A DNA stretch of 64,000 bases from Deltaproteobacteria bacterium (GCA_024639185.1 JAHEIW010000004.1:1-64000), one strand, 5' to 3'. Shown: positions 1 through 10,021, counted from the first letter of the stretch. Made by a program: numbers and translations. The notes: generated by a model not told the origin, from the letters alone.

Positions 1-150
1 ATTTGTTATTCCTGCTGATCGAGGAAAGGGCCTCCTGCTCAGAAGCGGACACTCCCGGGCCCCGGCAAGTAAACTCTTTAAGGAATTATATCGTTATCCC
101 GCCAGTGACGATACGTCTTTCTCATTTTAAGATACGAAGGAGGAAAATTC

Positions 151-1344
151 ATGACCAAAAAAATGTTTTCTAAATTCGCAATCATCTGCCTTGTTTTGGC
201 CTTTACAGTGGCCACCGCCGGTCTGGTATCGGCAGAAGAAAAGCCCAATGTCTTCGGGCTGCTTCTGGTCGGGCCGTATAACGATCACGGCTGGAGTCAG
301 GCCCACTATGAAGGCGGCAAGTATGTTGAAAAAATGGTGCCGGGCGCCAAGATGATTTACATTGACAAAGTTAATCCGGCCGACCGCCAGGGGGTGACCA
401 TTCCGCAACTGGTTGACGATATGGTCGAAAAAGGCGCCAAGCTGATCATTGCCAACTCTGACGATATGAAAGACGGCACCCGCGAGGCCGCCGCCATGCA
501 TCCGGATGTTTACTTCATTCATATCTCCGGAGACGATGTACTGACCGGCAAAGCGCCCAAGAATCTGAGCAATTTAATGGGCCGCATGGAGTACGGCAAA
601 ATGATGGCCGGTTTTGCCGCCGCCCTGACCACCAAATCCGGAAAAATAGGCTATCTGGGGCCACTCATCAACGAAGAAACACGCCGGCTGGCTGCCTGCG
701 CCTATCTGGGTGCGAAATATGCCTGGGCGAATGTGCTTAAAAAAGATCCCAAACAGCTGAAATTTCAGGTGACCTGGATTGGCTTCTGGTTCAATATTCC
801 CGGCGTAACAGCCGATCCGACCCAGGTGGCTCAGAATTTCTTTAACACCGGCCATGATGTGGTCATCTCCGGCATTGATACCACCGAAGCCGTGGTGGTG
901 GCCAAACAGAAAAAGCAGGAAGGCAAAGCGGTCTGGGCGATCCCGTATGACTACATCGGTGCCTGTGAAGGCGCAGATGACGTCTGTCTGGGCGTGCCCT
1001 ACTTTAACTGGGGCCCGAGTTATGTTGACTTTGTGAAAGCCGCCTTCGATGGAAAATGGAAATCCAAATGGGTCTGGCTGGGACCGGACTGGAAAAACAT
1101 CAATAACCCCGATACCAGCACCATTGGATTTACCAAAGGACCTGCACTTTCAGCCGATGCCCAAAAACAGCTGGCCGGCTTTATCAAAGCTCTGGGCGCC
1201 AAAAAAATCAACCTGTTCAAGGGCCCCCTGAATTATCAGGATGGCAGCCCGTTTGTCAAAGCCGGTCAAACCGCCAGCGACAAGCAGATCTGGTATATGG
1301 AGCAGTTGTTGGAGGGGATGGAGGGAGCCAGTAGCGCCAAATAA
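151..1344 (+). CDS. BMP family (basic membrane protein / PnrA-like) ABC transporter substrate-binding protein
   Basis: 397-aa ORF with signal peptide, SD aaggagg upstream, BMP-family motifs (GPYNDHGWSQAHYEG, GKIGYLGP); followed by ATPase and two permeases. Confidence 0.9.
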   Translation: MTKKMFSKFAIICLVLAFTVATAGLVSAEEKPNVFGLLLVGPYNDHGWSQAHYEGGKYVEKMVPGAKMIYIDKVNPADRQGVTIPQLVDDMVEKGAKLIIANSDDMKDGTREAAAMHPDVYFIHISGDDVLTGKAPKNLSNLMGRMEYGKMMAGFAAALTTKSGKIGYLGPLINEETRRLAACAYLGAKYAWANVLKKDPKQLKFQVTWIGFWFNIPGVTADPTQVAQNFFNTGHDVVISGIDTTEAVVVAKQKKQEGKAVWAIPYDYIGACEGADDVCLGVPYFNWGPSYVDFVKAAFDGKWKSKWVWLGPDWKNINNPDTSTIGFTKGPALSADAQKQLAGFIKALGAKKINLFKGPLNYQDGSPFVKAGQTASDKQIWYMEQLLEGMEGASSAK

Positions 1345-1423
1345 TTTTTAATTTCTAAATGGGTCTTTTTCGCTTTGTTTTGATGAGCGGTGTTCTCCGC
1401 GAATTTCAGCCTTCGACGTACTC

Positions 1424-1675
1424 CCTGAATCTTGCATGAAAATTAATGCGAAGTTGAGAGTGAGCTTAAAGACAGCACGTCAAGTATACTATTGAAGTAC
1501 AAATATAGAGCCGCTCAGTATAATGGATAAAAATCATTTTATCGCATTAATTTTCACCCTGCGGGCGAGCCGGAGGCTTCCATCTGCAGCGTTATTCAGA
1601 GCGAAGCATAGTTTACTATAGCTTCGCCCTGAAATGCCTTGCATATGAAAGCCTCCAACTCGTGCAAAATCCAGG
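1424..1675 (+). repeat. structured intergenic repeat family R1, copy 1 (full length)
   Basis: Matches 55677-55938; outer inverted ends CCTGAATCTTGCA / TGCAAAATCCAGG; internal 15-bp perfect inverted repeat TGAAAATTAATGCGA / TCGCATTAATTTTCA; second hairpin GGAGGCTTCCAT...ATGAAAGCCTCC. Confidence 0.85.
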
Positions 1676-1877
1676 TACTAATTGTACGCCTCCTTGCAAA
1701 CTCCTTGCCGCGCCATAGCTTCTTGACCTCCAAAGCTTAAGCGAAGGAGGTTGGCGACGGCGGGTCATGCGGCCTTGTGCATTGAAAAAATTCCCCATTC
1801 ATAAAGCGAAAATTTTACTATTTTAAAAAGTATTGTGCCTTAAAGATTTATATCAAATATTCATCAACTAAAAATAT

Positions 1878-1922
1878 AAGGTGCAGAAGGAGACATCGAG
1901 CCTTCTGCACCTTTTTATTTTT
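1878..1922 (+). terminator. Rho-independent terminator-like hairpin
   Basis: AAGGTGCAGAAGG - loop - CCTTCTGCACCTT followed by TTTATTTTT. Confidence 0.8.
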
Positions 1923-2023
1923 CAGTACTTCAGTACGCCAAAAAAAATCCAAAAAAGGCAAATTCCCTTTGTGCTCACCAATGAAATGCGTTAATAGCTC
2001 CTGTGTGGAAGAAGGAAGAAACC

Positions 2024-3484
2024 ATGCAAATTGAGCTGCAGGAAATCCATAAATACTATGGACCCGTTAAAGCCAACGAGGGGGTCGATCTAAAGGTGCT
2101 GCCCGGTGAAATCCACGGCATCCTGGGCGAAAACGGTGCCGGCAAAAGCACCTTGATGAAAATCCTGGCGGGGTTCAGTCTGCCGACACGCGGAACGGTT
2201 CTGGCCGACGGTGCTGTGGTTGATTACCGCGATCCGGCCCGGGCCGCCGATCTGGGCATCGGCATGCTCTATCAGGACCCGCTTGATTTTCCGCTCTTGA
2301 CCGTTCTGGATAATTTTATGCTCGGCCAAACCGAAGGCCTCAACCCGCAAAGAAAAAGCTTTCGCCTGCGGTTTGCCGATCTCTCAGAAGCCCTCCATTT
2401 TAACTTAAAGCCGGATGCGGCCTTAAACTCGATGACCATCGGCGAGCGCCAGCAGCTTGAAATCATCCGACTCATGTCTCTGGGCATCCAGGTGCTCATT
2501 TTAGATGAGCCGACCACCGGCATTTCCAGCACCCAGAAAGAGATTCTGTTTAATGCCCTCAAGAAACTGGCCGCTGAGGGCAAAAGCATCATCCTGGTGT
2601 CGCATAAGCTCGAAGATGTCGAGGCGCTGTGTGACCGCGTCACCGTGTTGCGCCAGGGCAAGGTCACCGGCGGGATGGATCGGCCGTTTGATTCCCGGGG
2701 GCTTCTGGAAATGATGTTTGGAACACCGCCGGTTTTCCCACCGCGCTGCGCGGAAACGCCGGGCAAGGAAGTTCTGGTCATGAAGCAGGTGTATGGCAGC
2801 GGCGGGCGCGCCGGGCTGCAGGACTGTGATGCCGTCATTCGTGAGGGGGAAGTCGTCGGTCTGGCCGGGCTCGAAGGCAGCGGGCAGGGAGTATTTTTGC
2901 GCATTGCCGGCGGGTTGAAACCGGCCCGCCGCGGTTCCGTCAGCCTGCTGGGCAGCGACATGCACGCTAAAAATCACCATGCCTTCAAACAACGGGGTGT
3001 TTCCTTTTTGCCGGCCTCGCGTCTGGAAGAAGGGCTGATCGCAGGCATGCGCATCACCGAGCATTTTGCGCTCCAGTCCAATCAGCAGCATTTTTTAGTT
3101 CGCTGGCCGGAGGCCCTGCAGCAGGCCACCCGGCAAATCGAAAAATTTCAAATCAAAGGCCGGCCGGATTCAACGGTCGATGAGCTTTCGGGGGGCAACC
3201 AGCAGCGACTGTTGTTGTCCTTTCTGCCCGCAGATCCGCAGTTGTTGCTGCTTGAAAATCCCACCCGCGGGCTGGACATCGAATCGGTCAACTGGGTCTG
3301 GCAGCATTTACACACCTACTGCACCCAAAGAACCAGTATTGTTTTTTCATCGCCCGAGCTGGATGAGATTTTGATGGTGGCCGATCGTGTGCTGGTTTTT
3401 TTCAACGGGCGGGTGATCAAAGAAGTTGATGCAGCTAAGACGGACACCCAGGAATTAGGCAGAGCTGTAGCGGGAAAAATTTAA
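2024..3484 (+). CDS. ABC transporter ATP-binding protein, two ATPase domains (nucleoside/sugar type)
   Basis: Walker A GENGAGKST, two ATPase halves, second signature LSGGNQQR; ATG at 2024 with SD gaaggaag preferred over the GTG at 2003. Confidence 0.9.
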   Translation: MQIELQEIHKYYGPVKANEGVDLKVLPGEIHGILGENGAGKSTLMKILAGFSLPTRGTVLADGAVVDYRDPARAADLGIGMLYQDPLDFPLLTVLDNFMLGQTEGLNPQRKSFRLRFADLSEALHFNLKPDAALNSMTIGERQQLEIIRLMSLGIQVLILDEPTTGISSTQKEILFNALKKLAAEGKSIILVSHKLEDVEALCDRVTVLRQGKVTGGMDRPFDSRGLLEMMFGTPPVFPPRCAETPGKEVLVMKQVYGSGGRAGLQDCDAVIREGEVVGLAGLEGSGQGVFLRIAGGLKPARRGSVSLLGSDMHAKNHHAFKQRGVSFLPASRLEEGLIAGMRITEHFALQSNQQHFLVRWPEALQQATRQIEKFQIKGRPDSTVDELSGGNQQRLLLSFLPADPQLLLLENPTRGLDIESVNWVWQHLHTYCTQRTSIVFSSPELDEILMVADRVLVFFNGRVIKEVDAAKTDTQELGRAVAGKI

Positions 3485-3687
3485 AAAATAAAATTTCTTA
3501 AATTCAATCGCACTATTAGCTTTTAACCAAAAAAAACAGGATTTAAATCCGAAGTACGCCTGATCTTATAAAATTGGCCGAGATACGAAACAAATTCAAA
3601 ATCCTAAATATCAATTTCTCAAACTTGTTTTGAGTTTTGGTCATTTGAAATTTGTATTTGCCCTTCGGCTGGTCTTAGGGTGGTGAG

Positions 3688-3727
3688 TCCTTCGACTTTG
3701 CTCAGGACCGTGAGCCTGTCGAACGGC
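3688..3727. repeat. imperfect palindromic intergenic repeat
   Basis: TTCGACtttGCTCAggaccgTGAGCctGTCGAA. Confidence 0.5.
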
Positions 3728-3801
3728 GTGTCGAACCATTTCGAATTTCGATATTCGGATTTCGTATTTGGCGTAAACTAAATTAACGTCCTTTTAAAGG
3801 C

Positions 3802-4887
3802 ATGAACACTTCCAGAACAAACCTGATTTTACCACTGATACAGCAGTCCCGCCATGCGCTGGTGACGGTGGCAGCCGTGTTTTTTTTCACTTCCCTGGTG
3901 CTAATCATTGCCGGAGCGCCACCGCTGGCCGCTTATTATCATATTTTCAAAGGGTCGCTGGGGTCCTGGATCAAATTTTCGCATGTCATCAAAAGCTGGA
4001 TCCCGCTGACCCTGTGCGCCTGCGGTCTGCTGTTCACCTTTCGCATCGGGTTGTGGAACATCGGCATCGAGGGACAGGTGATGATGGGGGCCGTTTTTAC
4101 AACGGCTGTGCTGCGTCTGGGGTTGGAAAGCCAGATGCCGGCATTGGTTATTTTGGGTTCTATCCTTGCCGGCCTGGTCGGCGGTGCCCTGTGGGCCCTG
4201 TTCGCCGGGTTTCTGAAAACCAAAGGCGGCGTCAATGAAATCTTTGCCGGCCTCGGTCTCAATTTTGTGGCCCAGGGGGTGATTCTGTGGCTCATATTCG
4301 GCCCCTGGAAGCGGCCGGGGGTCGCTTCGATGAGCGGCACCGAGGTTTTTCCGCCGGCCTTGTGGCTGCCCCAGCTGGCTTCGATTCGGCTGTCTTTGCC
4401 GGCGCTGGTCATTGTCTGTCTGGCCCTGATTGTAACGGCTTTGATCCTGCGGTACACCAAAATCGGTCTGTATTTAAAGGCCATCGGTAATAATCCGTCG
4501 GCAGCCTATTTGTTCGGGCTCAAACCGGCCCGCAATATGGTGCTGGCCATGATTTTTACCGGCGGATTCGCCGGTGTGGCCGGAAGCCTTCAGGTCAGTG
4601 GGGTTTATCACCGCCTGCTGCCGGCCATATCCAGCAATTACGGGTATCTGGCTCTGCTGGTGGCCATGCTCTCCAATTATAATATCTGGCTGGTGCCCCT
4701 GGTGGCATTGTTTTTTGCCTGCCTGAATGTCGGCAGCATCCAGCTGCCCATGGCGCTGCAGCTGGATTCATCTTTAAGCGGGGTGATCCAGGGCGCCCTG
4801 GTGCTGGCTACGCTGGGTGTGCATGCATGGCGACGGCAAAGGGCAGAAGTCAGAGGACAGAAGGCAGAGGACCCGTCTTCGCTCTAG
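3802..4887 (+). CDS. ABC transporter permease (nucleoside/BMP type)
   Basis: Multi-TM; WNIGIEGQ motif; operon context. Confidence 0.88.
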   Translation: MNTSRTNLILPLIQQSRHALVTVAAVFFFTSLVLIIAGAPPLAAYYHIFKGSLGSWIKFSHVIKSWIPLTLCACGLLFTFRIGLWNIGIEGQVMMGAVFTTAVLRLGLESQMPALVILGSILAGLVGGALWALFAGFLKTKGGVNEIFAGLGLNFVAQGVILWLIFGPWKRPGVASMSGTEVFPPALWLPQLASIRLSLPALVIVCLALIVTALILRYTKIGLYLKAIGNNPSAAYLFGLKPARNMVLAMIFTGGFAGVAGSLQVSGVYHRLLPAISSNYGYLALLVAMLSNYNIWLVPLVALFFACLNVGSIQLPMALQLDSSLSGVIQGALVLATLGVHAWRRQRAEVRGQKAEDPSSL

Positions 4888-5052
4888 CGAGCTTCGCCGC
4901 GGCAAACAGATGGCAGAGGAGTTTAAATTGCGGATTTCGGAATGCGGATTTCGGATTTATTGCATAATGCCAAAAACCTTGCGCCTAATGCCTTGCGCCG
5001 TGTGCCGGTGTGTGTACGGGACAAAATTGTTTTATGAAAAAAGCCAAGTAAC

Positions 5053-6033
5053 ATGATTGAACTCGATATTACGATATTATTTGCCGGCGTGATTGCCGGC
5101 GCCGCGCCGATCGTTCTGGCGGCTCTGGGCGAGACCATTACCGAAAAAGCCGGGCTGATCAACCTTTCGCTGGACGGCTCTATCTTGTTGAGCGCCATGG
5201 CGGCCTTTGCAGTTGCCTTTGAAACCCACAGCCTGCTGGCCGGGTTTGCCGCCGGTGCCCTGGTGGGCGCACTGATGGCACTGACCGTGGCGGTTTTCAG
5301 CATTTACCTGGGCCAGAACCAGGTGGCCGTCGGGTTTGTGTTAACCCTGATGGGCCGCGATCTGGCCTATTTTATCGGAAACCCGTATTCCCGCATCCAG
5401 GGGCCGCAGGTCAAGCCGCTGGCTGTTCCGCTGCTGGATAAGATGCTGTTTATCGGCGATGTGTTTTTTCACCATAATCTGCCGGTGTATTTCAGCCTGC
5501 TGCTGATTTTGCTGTGCTGGTGGTATGTCTATCACACGCCTTACGGCCTCAAGCTGCGCTCGGTGGGTGAGCACCCCCGGGCCGCTTTCGCCCGCGGAAT
5601 TAACCCCAAAAGATTGCAGTTATTGTATGCCATCTGCGGCGGCCTGATGGTGGGGTTGGCCGGAGCCACCTTTTCACTGGCCACCAAGCCCGGCTGGGGC
5701 CGCCCCCAGGGCGCCGAAGGCACCGGCTGGATTGCGCTGGCGCTGGTTATTTTCGGCGGCTGGAATCCGGTGCGCGCGGCCATCGGGGCCTATCTGTTTT
5801 CCTTTTTGCAGGTTCTGGGCATCTATCTGCAGGGATGGTTCCCGTCGGTGCCTGCCCAGGTCTTTCAGGTGGCGCCCTTTCCGCTGATGATTTTTACCCT
5901 CCTGATCATGTCTGTTGCCCAGAAAGAATCTGTGCAAATTTGGGCTGAAGGCAAAGCGCACGTCAAAGCCCTGCTGAACATGTTTTCGGGCATGGCGCCT
6001 TCGGCCCTGGGCAAGCCTTACCGTCCAGAATGA
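5053..6033 (+). CDS. ABC transporter permease (nucleoside/BMP type)
   Basis: Multi-TM; AGLINLSLDGSILLSA motif; operon context. Confidence 0.88.
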   Translation: MIELDITILFAGVIAGAAPIVLAALGETITEKAGLINLSLDGSILLSAMAAFAVAFETHSLLAGFAAGALVGALMALTVAVFSIYLGQNQVAVGFVLTLMGRDLAYFIGNPYSRIQGPQVKPLAVPLLDKMLFIGDVFFHHNLPVYFSLLLILLCWWYVYHTPYGLKLRSVGEHPRAAFARGINPKRLQLLYAICGGLMVGLAGATFSLATKPGWGRPQGAEGTGWIALALVIFGGWNPVRAAIGAYLFSFLQVLGIYLQGWFPSVPAQVFQVAPFPLMIFTLLIMSVAQKESVQIWAEGKAHVKALLNMFSGMAPSALGKPYRPE

Positions 6034-6189
6034 TCTTAGGCTTTCACACCCGCTCCCTCTGGTCGCTCGAGACGCAGAGGGCGCAGAGAACTTTCTTTTT
6101 TTGGTTTCTGGTGAGAGGCCAGAAAACAAAAATCCCAGGCTCCCAAAAGGCCATTTGGGATTATCATTAATTTCGTGTAAAAGCCGCTT

Positions 6190-6292
6190 TATAGTGGCTG
6201 TCAAAAAAACGTTCCGATTGCGGGAGGTTTTTTATGTTACAACACTTGTGCCGCCATGCTTTGTACGGAACATTAATTTGACAAGCGGTATA
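6190..6292 (+). repeat. MITE-like repeat family R2, copy A
   Basis: Ends TATAGTGGCTGTCAAA...ACGTTCC / GGAACATTAATTTGACAAGCGGTATA; matches 8129-8201 and reverse complement of 10022-10123. Confidence 0.75.
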
Positions 6293-6390
6293 ATACGTTA
6301 ACTAAGCTAAATTTTCAGCAATCTGATAGCATTTGAAATGTGTGATGATTTCAAACTTGACTTACAAAATATCCATGTTAAATTGTAACT

Positions 6391-7551
6391 ATGTTTCAAC
6401 GATGGATAGAAATGCCTTTTCGTAGAAGTTGTCTGATTATTGGCTCGCGCCGTTCCGGGAAAACGACACTTCTGAAGCATCGTTATCCGGATTGGCCATA
6501 CGCCACCTTGGACGATTTGGATTATCTTGATTGGGCCAAACGCGATCCAAAGGGCCTAATCAGCCATTTGGGCGATAAGGCAATCATCGATGAAATTCAA
6601 CGTCTGCCAATGCTCACGATAGCCGTTAAATATGCCGTCGATAACGAAAAAGCCAGGTTTTTAATGACCGGTTCGAGCACCCTCGGTCTGCTGGATGCAG
6701 CGGCCGATTCCCTTGCCGGGCGCATAGACATCATATCGCTGCCGACTGCTTGCTGGGGAGAAGAATTGGGAGGTCCCACGCATTCTTTTTTTAGCGATCA
6801 AGCCCCCCCACTTCAAATCAAAGAGGCCCTCCGCAGTCTTTCGGGAGCTATGACCTATGGCCAATTTCCCGAAGTGCTTATTCAGAAAAAAGATAGCGAC
6901 AAACACGAAGTGTTGGTGAATTACCGCAATACCTATTTTACACGGGACCTGATGCAGCTGTCCAACATCGAGAACCTGGATGGTCTATTAGCGGTATTGC
7001 AGCATCTGGCGCGATCTATGGGATCGCATCTGGAAGTTTCCAATTTCGCCAGAGAGGCAGGCATCAGCCACCCAACAACAAAAAAATATCTTAATGCCTT
7101 GCAGCAAGCTCAGCTGACCTTTAAGCTCTACGGTTACCAGTTCGGTCCCGCGAAACGCTATATCAAGGCTGCAAAAACGTATTTCGCCGACATCGGCATT
7201 ATCCACAGCCTGAATGCCCGCATCGGCACCGGCCAACTTTTTGAAAATTTCGTTCTGGCGGAATTTGAAAAGCGCAGAAAACTTGGCATGATTAAAACAG
7301 ATCAGTTCTTCTATTATAAAAGCGCCGGAGGAAACGAAATCGATCTGGTCTTCGAAGTGGATAATACTGTTCATGCCATTGAAATCAAATCGACTAAAAG
7401 ACCGGCACCCCGGGATTTGCACAATCTGAAAAAGTTCAGCGACAGCCTGAACCGCCCTGTGCGGCGCTATCTTATTTACATGGGAGAAAAATACCGAACA
7501 ACAGAGGATATCCGGCTGATTCCCGCCGCTGCTTTATTCAGAGGGCAATAA
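6391..7551 (+). CDS. AAA ATPase with C-terminal DUF4143-type domain
   Basis: Walker A GSRRSGKTTLL, IDEIQRLP, LMTGSS; C-terminal GNEIDLVFE...AIEIKST. Confidence 0.85.
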   Translation: MFQRWIEMPFRRSCLIIGSRRSGKTTLLKHRYPDWPYATLDDLDYLDWAKRDPKGLISHLGDKAIIDEIQRLPMLTIAVKYAVDNEKARFLMTGSSTLGLLDAAADSLAGRIDIISLPTACWGEELGGPTHSFFSDQAPPLQIKEALRSLSGAMTYGQFPEVLIQKKDSDKHEVLVNYRNTYFTRDLMQLSNIENLDGLLAVLQHLARSMGSHLEVSNFAREAGISHPTTKKYLNALQQAQLTFKLYGYQFGPAKRYIKAAKTYFADIGIIHSLNARIGTGQLFENFVLAEFEKRRKLGMIKTDQFFYYKSAGGNEIDLVFEVDNTVHAIEIKSTKRPAPRDLHNLKKFSDSLNRPVRRYLIYMGEKYRTTEDIRLIPAAALFRGQ

Positions 7552-7667
7552 GCCCTAATTAACCTTGGCCGTTAAACACATTCAACCCCGGTAAGAAGTT
7601 CCCTTCTAACCCTCTCTTTTTTACAAACCCTGCCGCCTGAGTGAGATACCTCACCCTATAAAATAAA

Positions 7668-8020
7668 GGGACGTTGTTGATTTGTTGCGCAACTTTGTAC
7701 AAGCATAATAGTGGTTGCTGCAAACGCTTTGTAAGATTATTCTCGCACGCAAACCTGCGTCGCTGAATACAATCAGCTTATTACTATATTTGTGAAGTAT
7801 CGCACATGCGACGTTCTGCCTTGGCAGTTTCTGTATTCGTTGAAGCTACGCTGGAAATGGACGACAGCAGGCGTTGGGCGCCAAGGCTCAAAGAATGTGG
7901 TGTAACGTGGTTTAAGGTGCTCTGTCCGGATTGAAGGTGTAATTTTTTGGCAATACTCCATCGCTCCATCATTCCATTCAGTTTATTCAATCAAGTTGCG
8001 CAACAAATCAACAACGTCCC
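7668..8020. mobile_element. MITE-like segment bounded by 28-bp perfect inverted repeats
   Basis: GGGACGTTGTTGATTTGTTGCGCAACTT at 7668-7695 and its exact reverse complement at 7993-8020. Confidence 0.7.
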
Positions 8021-8128
8021 CTTAGTTGGCCCAATCCAGCCTTCGCAGCCGGTGCTGCTTCGGCGGAGTCGGCAACTCCGGCACTCTACCGGTGTTTTGG
8101 CATAGGGCATGGCGTAGGGCGGATCACT

Positions 8129-8201
8129 CGTTTTTTACTACAATACTTATGCCGCCATCCTTTTTTGCGTTATTCCGAACATTATTATGGCAAGCGGTAT
8201 A
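8129..8201 (+). repeat. R2 repeat family, copy C (partial)
   Basis: cgttttttactacaatacttatgccgccatcc...attccgaacattattatggcaagcggtata. Confidence 0.7.
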
Positions 8202-8306
8202 AATAGTTTGACAGAAAACATTTTGCATACTATTTTAGTTAACAAAATGTTACTAATTATAAATTTATTATTTGTTAACAATATGTTACTAACAACAGGT
8301 ATACAC

Positions 8307-9428
8307 ATGAAAAATCCATTTAGTTATACAGGCATTGTAAAAGGTGACGCATTTTGCAACCGGCAGACCGAACAGACGGATTTGCTGAAATTTATCAAAG
8401 GATCCCAAAACGTGCTGCTCTATTCTCACCGCCGATATGGTAAAAGCTCGCTCATTTATCAGCTCTTTAAGCGAGTGCAGCGGCAACGACTCCCAATTGA
8501 TACACTTTATGTCGAGTTATACGGAACGTTGTCTGAAAAGGAATTCGTTTCCGCCATCCTGGCCGGTCTGAATCAAATCGAATCCCGCCTGGAAAAGCTT
8601 GTAAACCGGGTCAAAGGCGCCCTCACCTCGGTTAAGCTGGGGATGTCCATAGATCCGGTGACCGGTTCTCCGGGTGTTGCGGTCTCATTTGATACTGGTT
8701 ACAATGAAACGATCCTTGGCGATGTTCTGGGTTTGCTGGACAGATTTTCAGAAAAGCGCAAACTCATGGTTGTGTTCGATGAATTTCAGGAAATAGCCGG
8801 CTACAGGCAGGAGGGATTTGAAAAAAGACTCAGGGCGATCATTCAGCAGCATGGAAACATCAGCTATTTTTTCTGCGGCAGCCAGCGCCACATTCTCACC
8901 GAGATCTTTACCGTTCAGAACCGGGCATTTTACAAGTTGGCGCAAAGTTACCCGATAGATAAAATTGAAACCCGATACTATGTTCCCTGGGCCCGGAAGC
9001 TCTTCATGAAAAGGGGCAAAAAAATTAAAGCGGAAATCATCGAGGAAATCGTAAACCGGTGCGAAAATCACCCCATGTATGTGCAGCAATTTTTATTTTA
9101 TTTATGGGAAAATAAAGATACAGCGCTTTCAATGGAGACGGTCGATCGGATAGAGCTAAAGATTCTCCAAAGCAGCCACAATGAATTTTTAAATCTCTGG
9201 GAGTCCCTGACCATAAATCAGAAAAAAACACTAAAGCTTATTATATACACCGATGGCAAGGATATGTTTTATGCCAATGCCTTGCAGACCGTTGATCTAT
9301 ATGCTGGCTCGCAGGTGACGCGGTCCCTGGATAAGCTTCTGCGAGACGACATCGTTCTTAAAAACGCTGACTACAAAATCCAGGATGTGATGTTTAAGAA
9401 GTGGATCCAGACATTTTTGTGGAAATAA
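8307..9428 (+). CDS. ATP-binding protein (archaeal-type AAA ATPase family)
   Basis: Walker A SHRRYGKSSLI, Walker B MVVFDEFQEI; ATG at 8307 is a better start than 8187 (MKNPFSYTGIVKGDAFCNRQTE). Confidence 0.8.
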   Translation: MKNPFSYTGIVKGDAFCNRQTEQTDLLKFIKGSQNVLLYSHRRYGKSSLIYQLFKRVQRQRLPIDTLYVELYGTLSEKEFVSAILAGLNQIESRLEKLVNRVKGALTSVKLGMSIDPVTGSPGVAVSFDTGYNETILGDVLGLLDRFSEKRKLMVVFDEFQEIAGYRQEGFEKRLRAIIQQHGNISYFFCGSQRHILTEIFTVQNRAFYKLAQSYPIDKIETRYYVPWARKLFMKRGKKIKAEIIEEIVNRCENHPMYVQQFLFYLWENKDTALSMETVDRIELKILQSSHNEFLNLWESLTINQKKTLKLIIYTDGKDMFYANALQTVDLYAGSQVTRSLDKLLRDDIVLKNADYKIQDVMFKKWIQTFLWK

Positions 9429-9566
9429 TCATTCAACTCAAGAAATTATCTCTGCATGCACCGTGTGAGACTACCCCCTGTGCGCACGTGTACAGCCCAG
9501 CGATTAAGGCCTACAGCAAAGCGCATAGGGTATGGGATCTGCCGGCAACCTATATGTAATTTTATC

Positions 9567-9589
9567 AAGTTGCGCAACTAATCAACAAC
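9567..9589. repeat. third copy of the inner terminal-repeat sequence seen at 7993-8015
   Basis: aagttgcgcaactaatcaacaac, 22/23 identical to the 7993 copy, same orientation. Confidence 0.65.
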
Positions 9590-9730
9590 ATTATATATTG
9601 AAATTATTTTAGAAAGTACTCCCCCGGATAGCATATACAGAAGAAATTATCGCCTTGAAAAGAGACAACCTCCTGTTAGTATAAAGAAGTCTTTCACCAC
9701 AAAAAACACTTCACACCAAAGGAGGTTGTC

Positions 9731-9898
9731 ATGGATGCAAATTACGCTACCAGATTAAGCTGGTTTCGTCAATTCAAAGAACACATCAATGCCTCTAAGA
9801 GCACGCTGATTGTCGGGGTGGATATTGGCAAGGATAAACACCACGCATTTTTAGGCACCCCGGCGGGCCGCACGATTCATCGTCGGTTGATTTTTTAA
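9731..9898 (+). pseudogene. IS110-family transposase, N-terminal fragment
   Basis: MDANYATRLSWFRQFKEHINASKSTLIVGVDIGKDKHHAFLGTPAGRTIHRRLIF*, DEDD-type N-terminus (VGVDIGKDKH) truncated after 55 aa; strong SD. Confidence 0.75.
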
Positions 9899-10021
9899 AA
9901 TTCAGTTTTGCGCATTATTATTAATGATAATTCGGGTTTTTTTTTAATAATTTCCAATCCTGTCAGCGGTTGCTTTTTTGTTTATAAATGATAAGGCTAT
10001 TGCTGTTTTTGGATTTTGTTT

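Noticed and set aside
2090-2961. Antisense ORFs opposite the ABC ATPase gene (and similar antisense ORFs throughout, e.g. 43120-43953, 45645-46364)
   Set aside because: Compositional shadows of real coding regions on the opposite strand; no recognisable domains or RBS.
3600-3780. Possible regulatory region before the first permease
   Set aside because: Dominated by low-complexity TTTCGAATTTCGTATTT-like sequence and a common palindromic repeat; no convincing promoter or riboswitch.
7773-7990. Two small minus-strand ORFs inside the 28-bp inverted-repeat segment
   Set aside because: Overlap each other in different frames, run into the repeat ends, and look non-protein-like.
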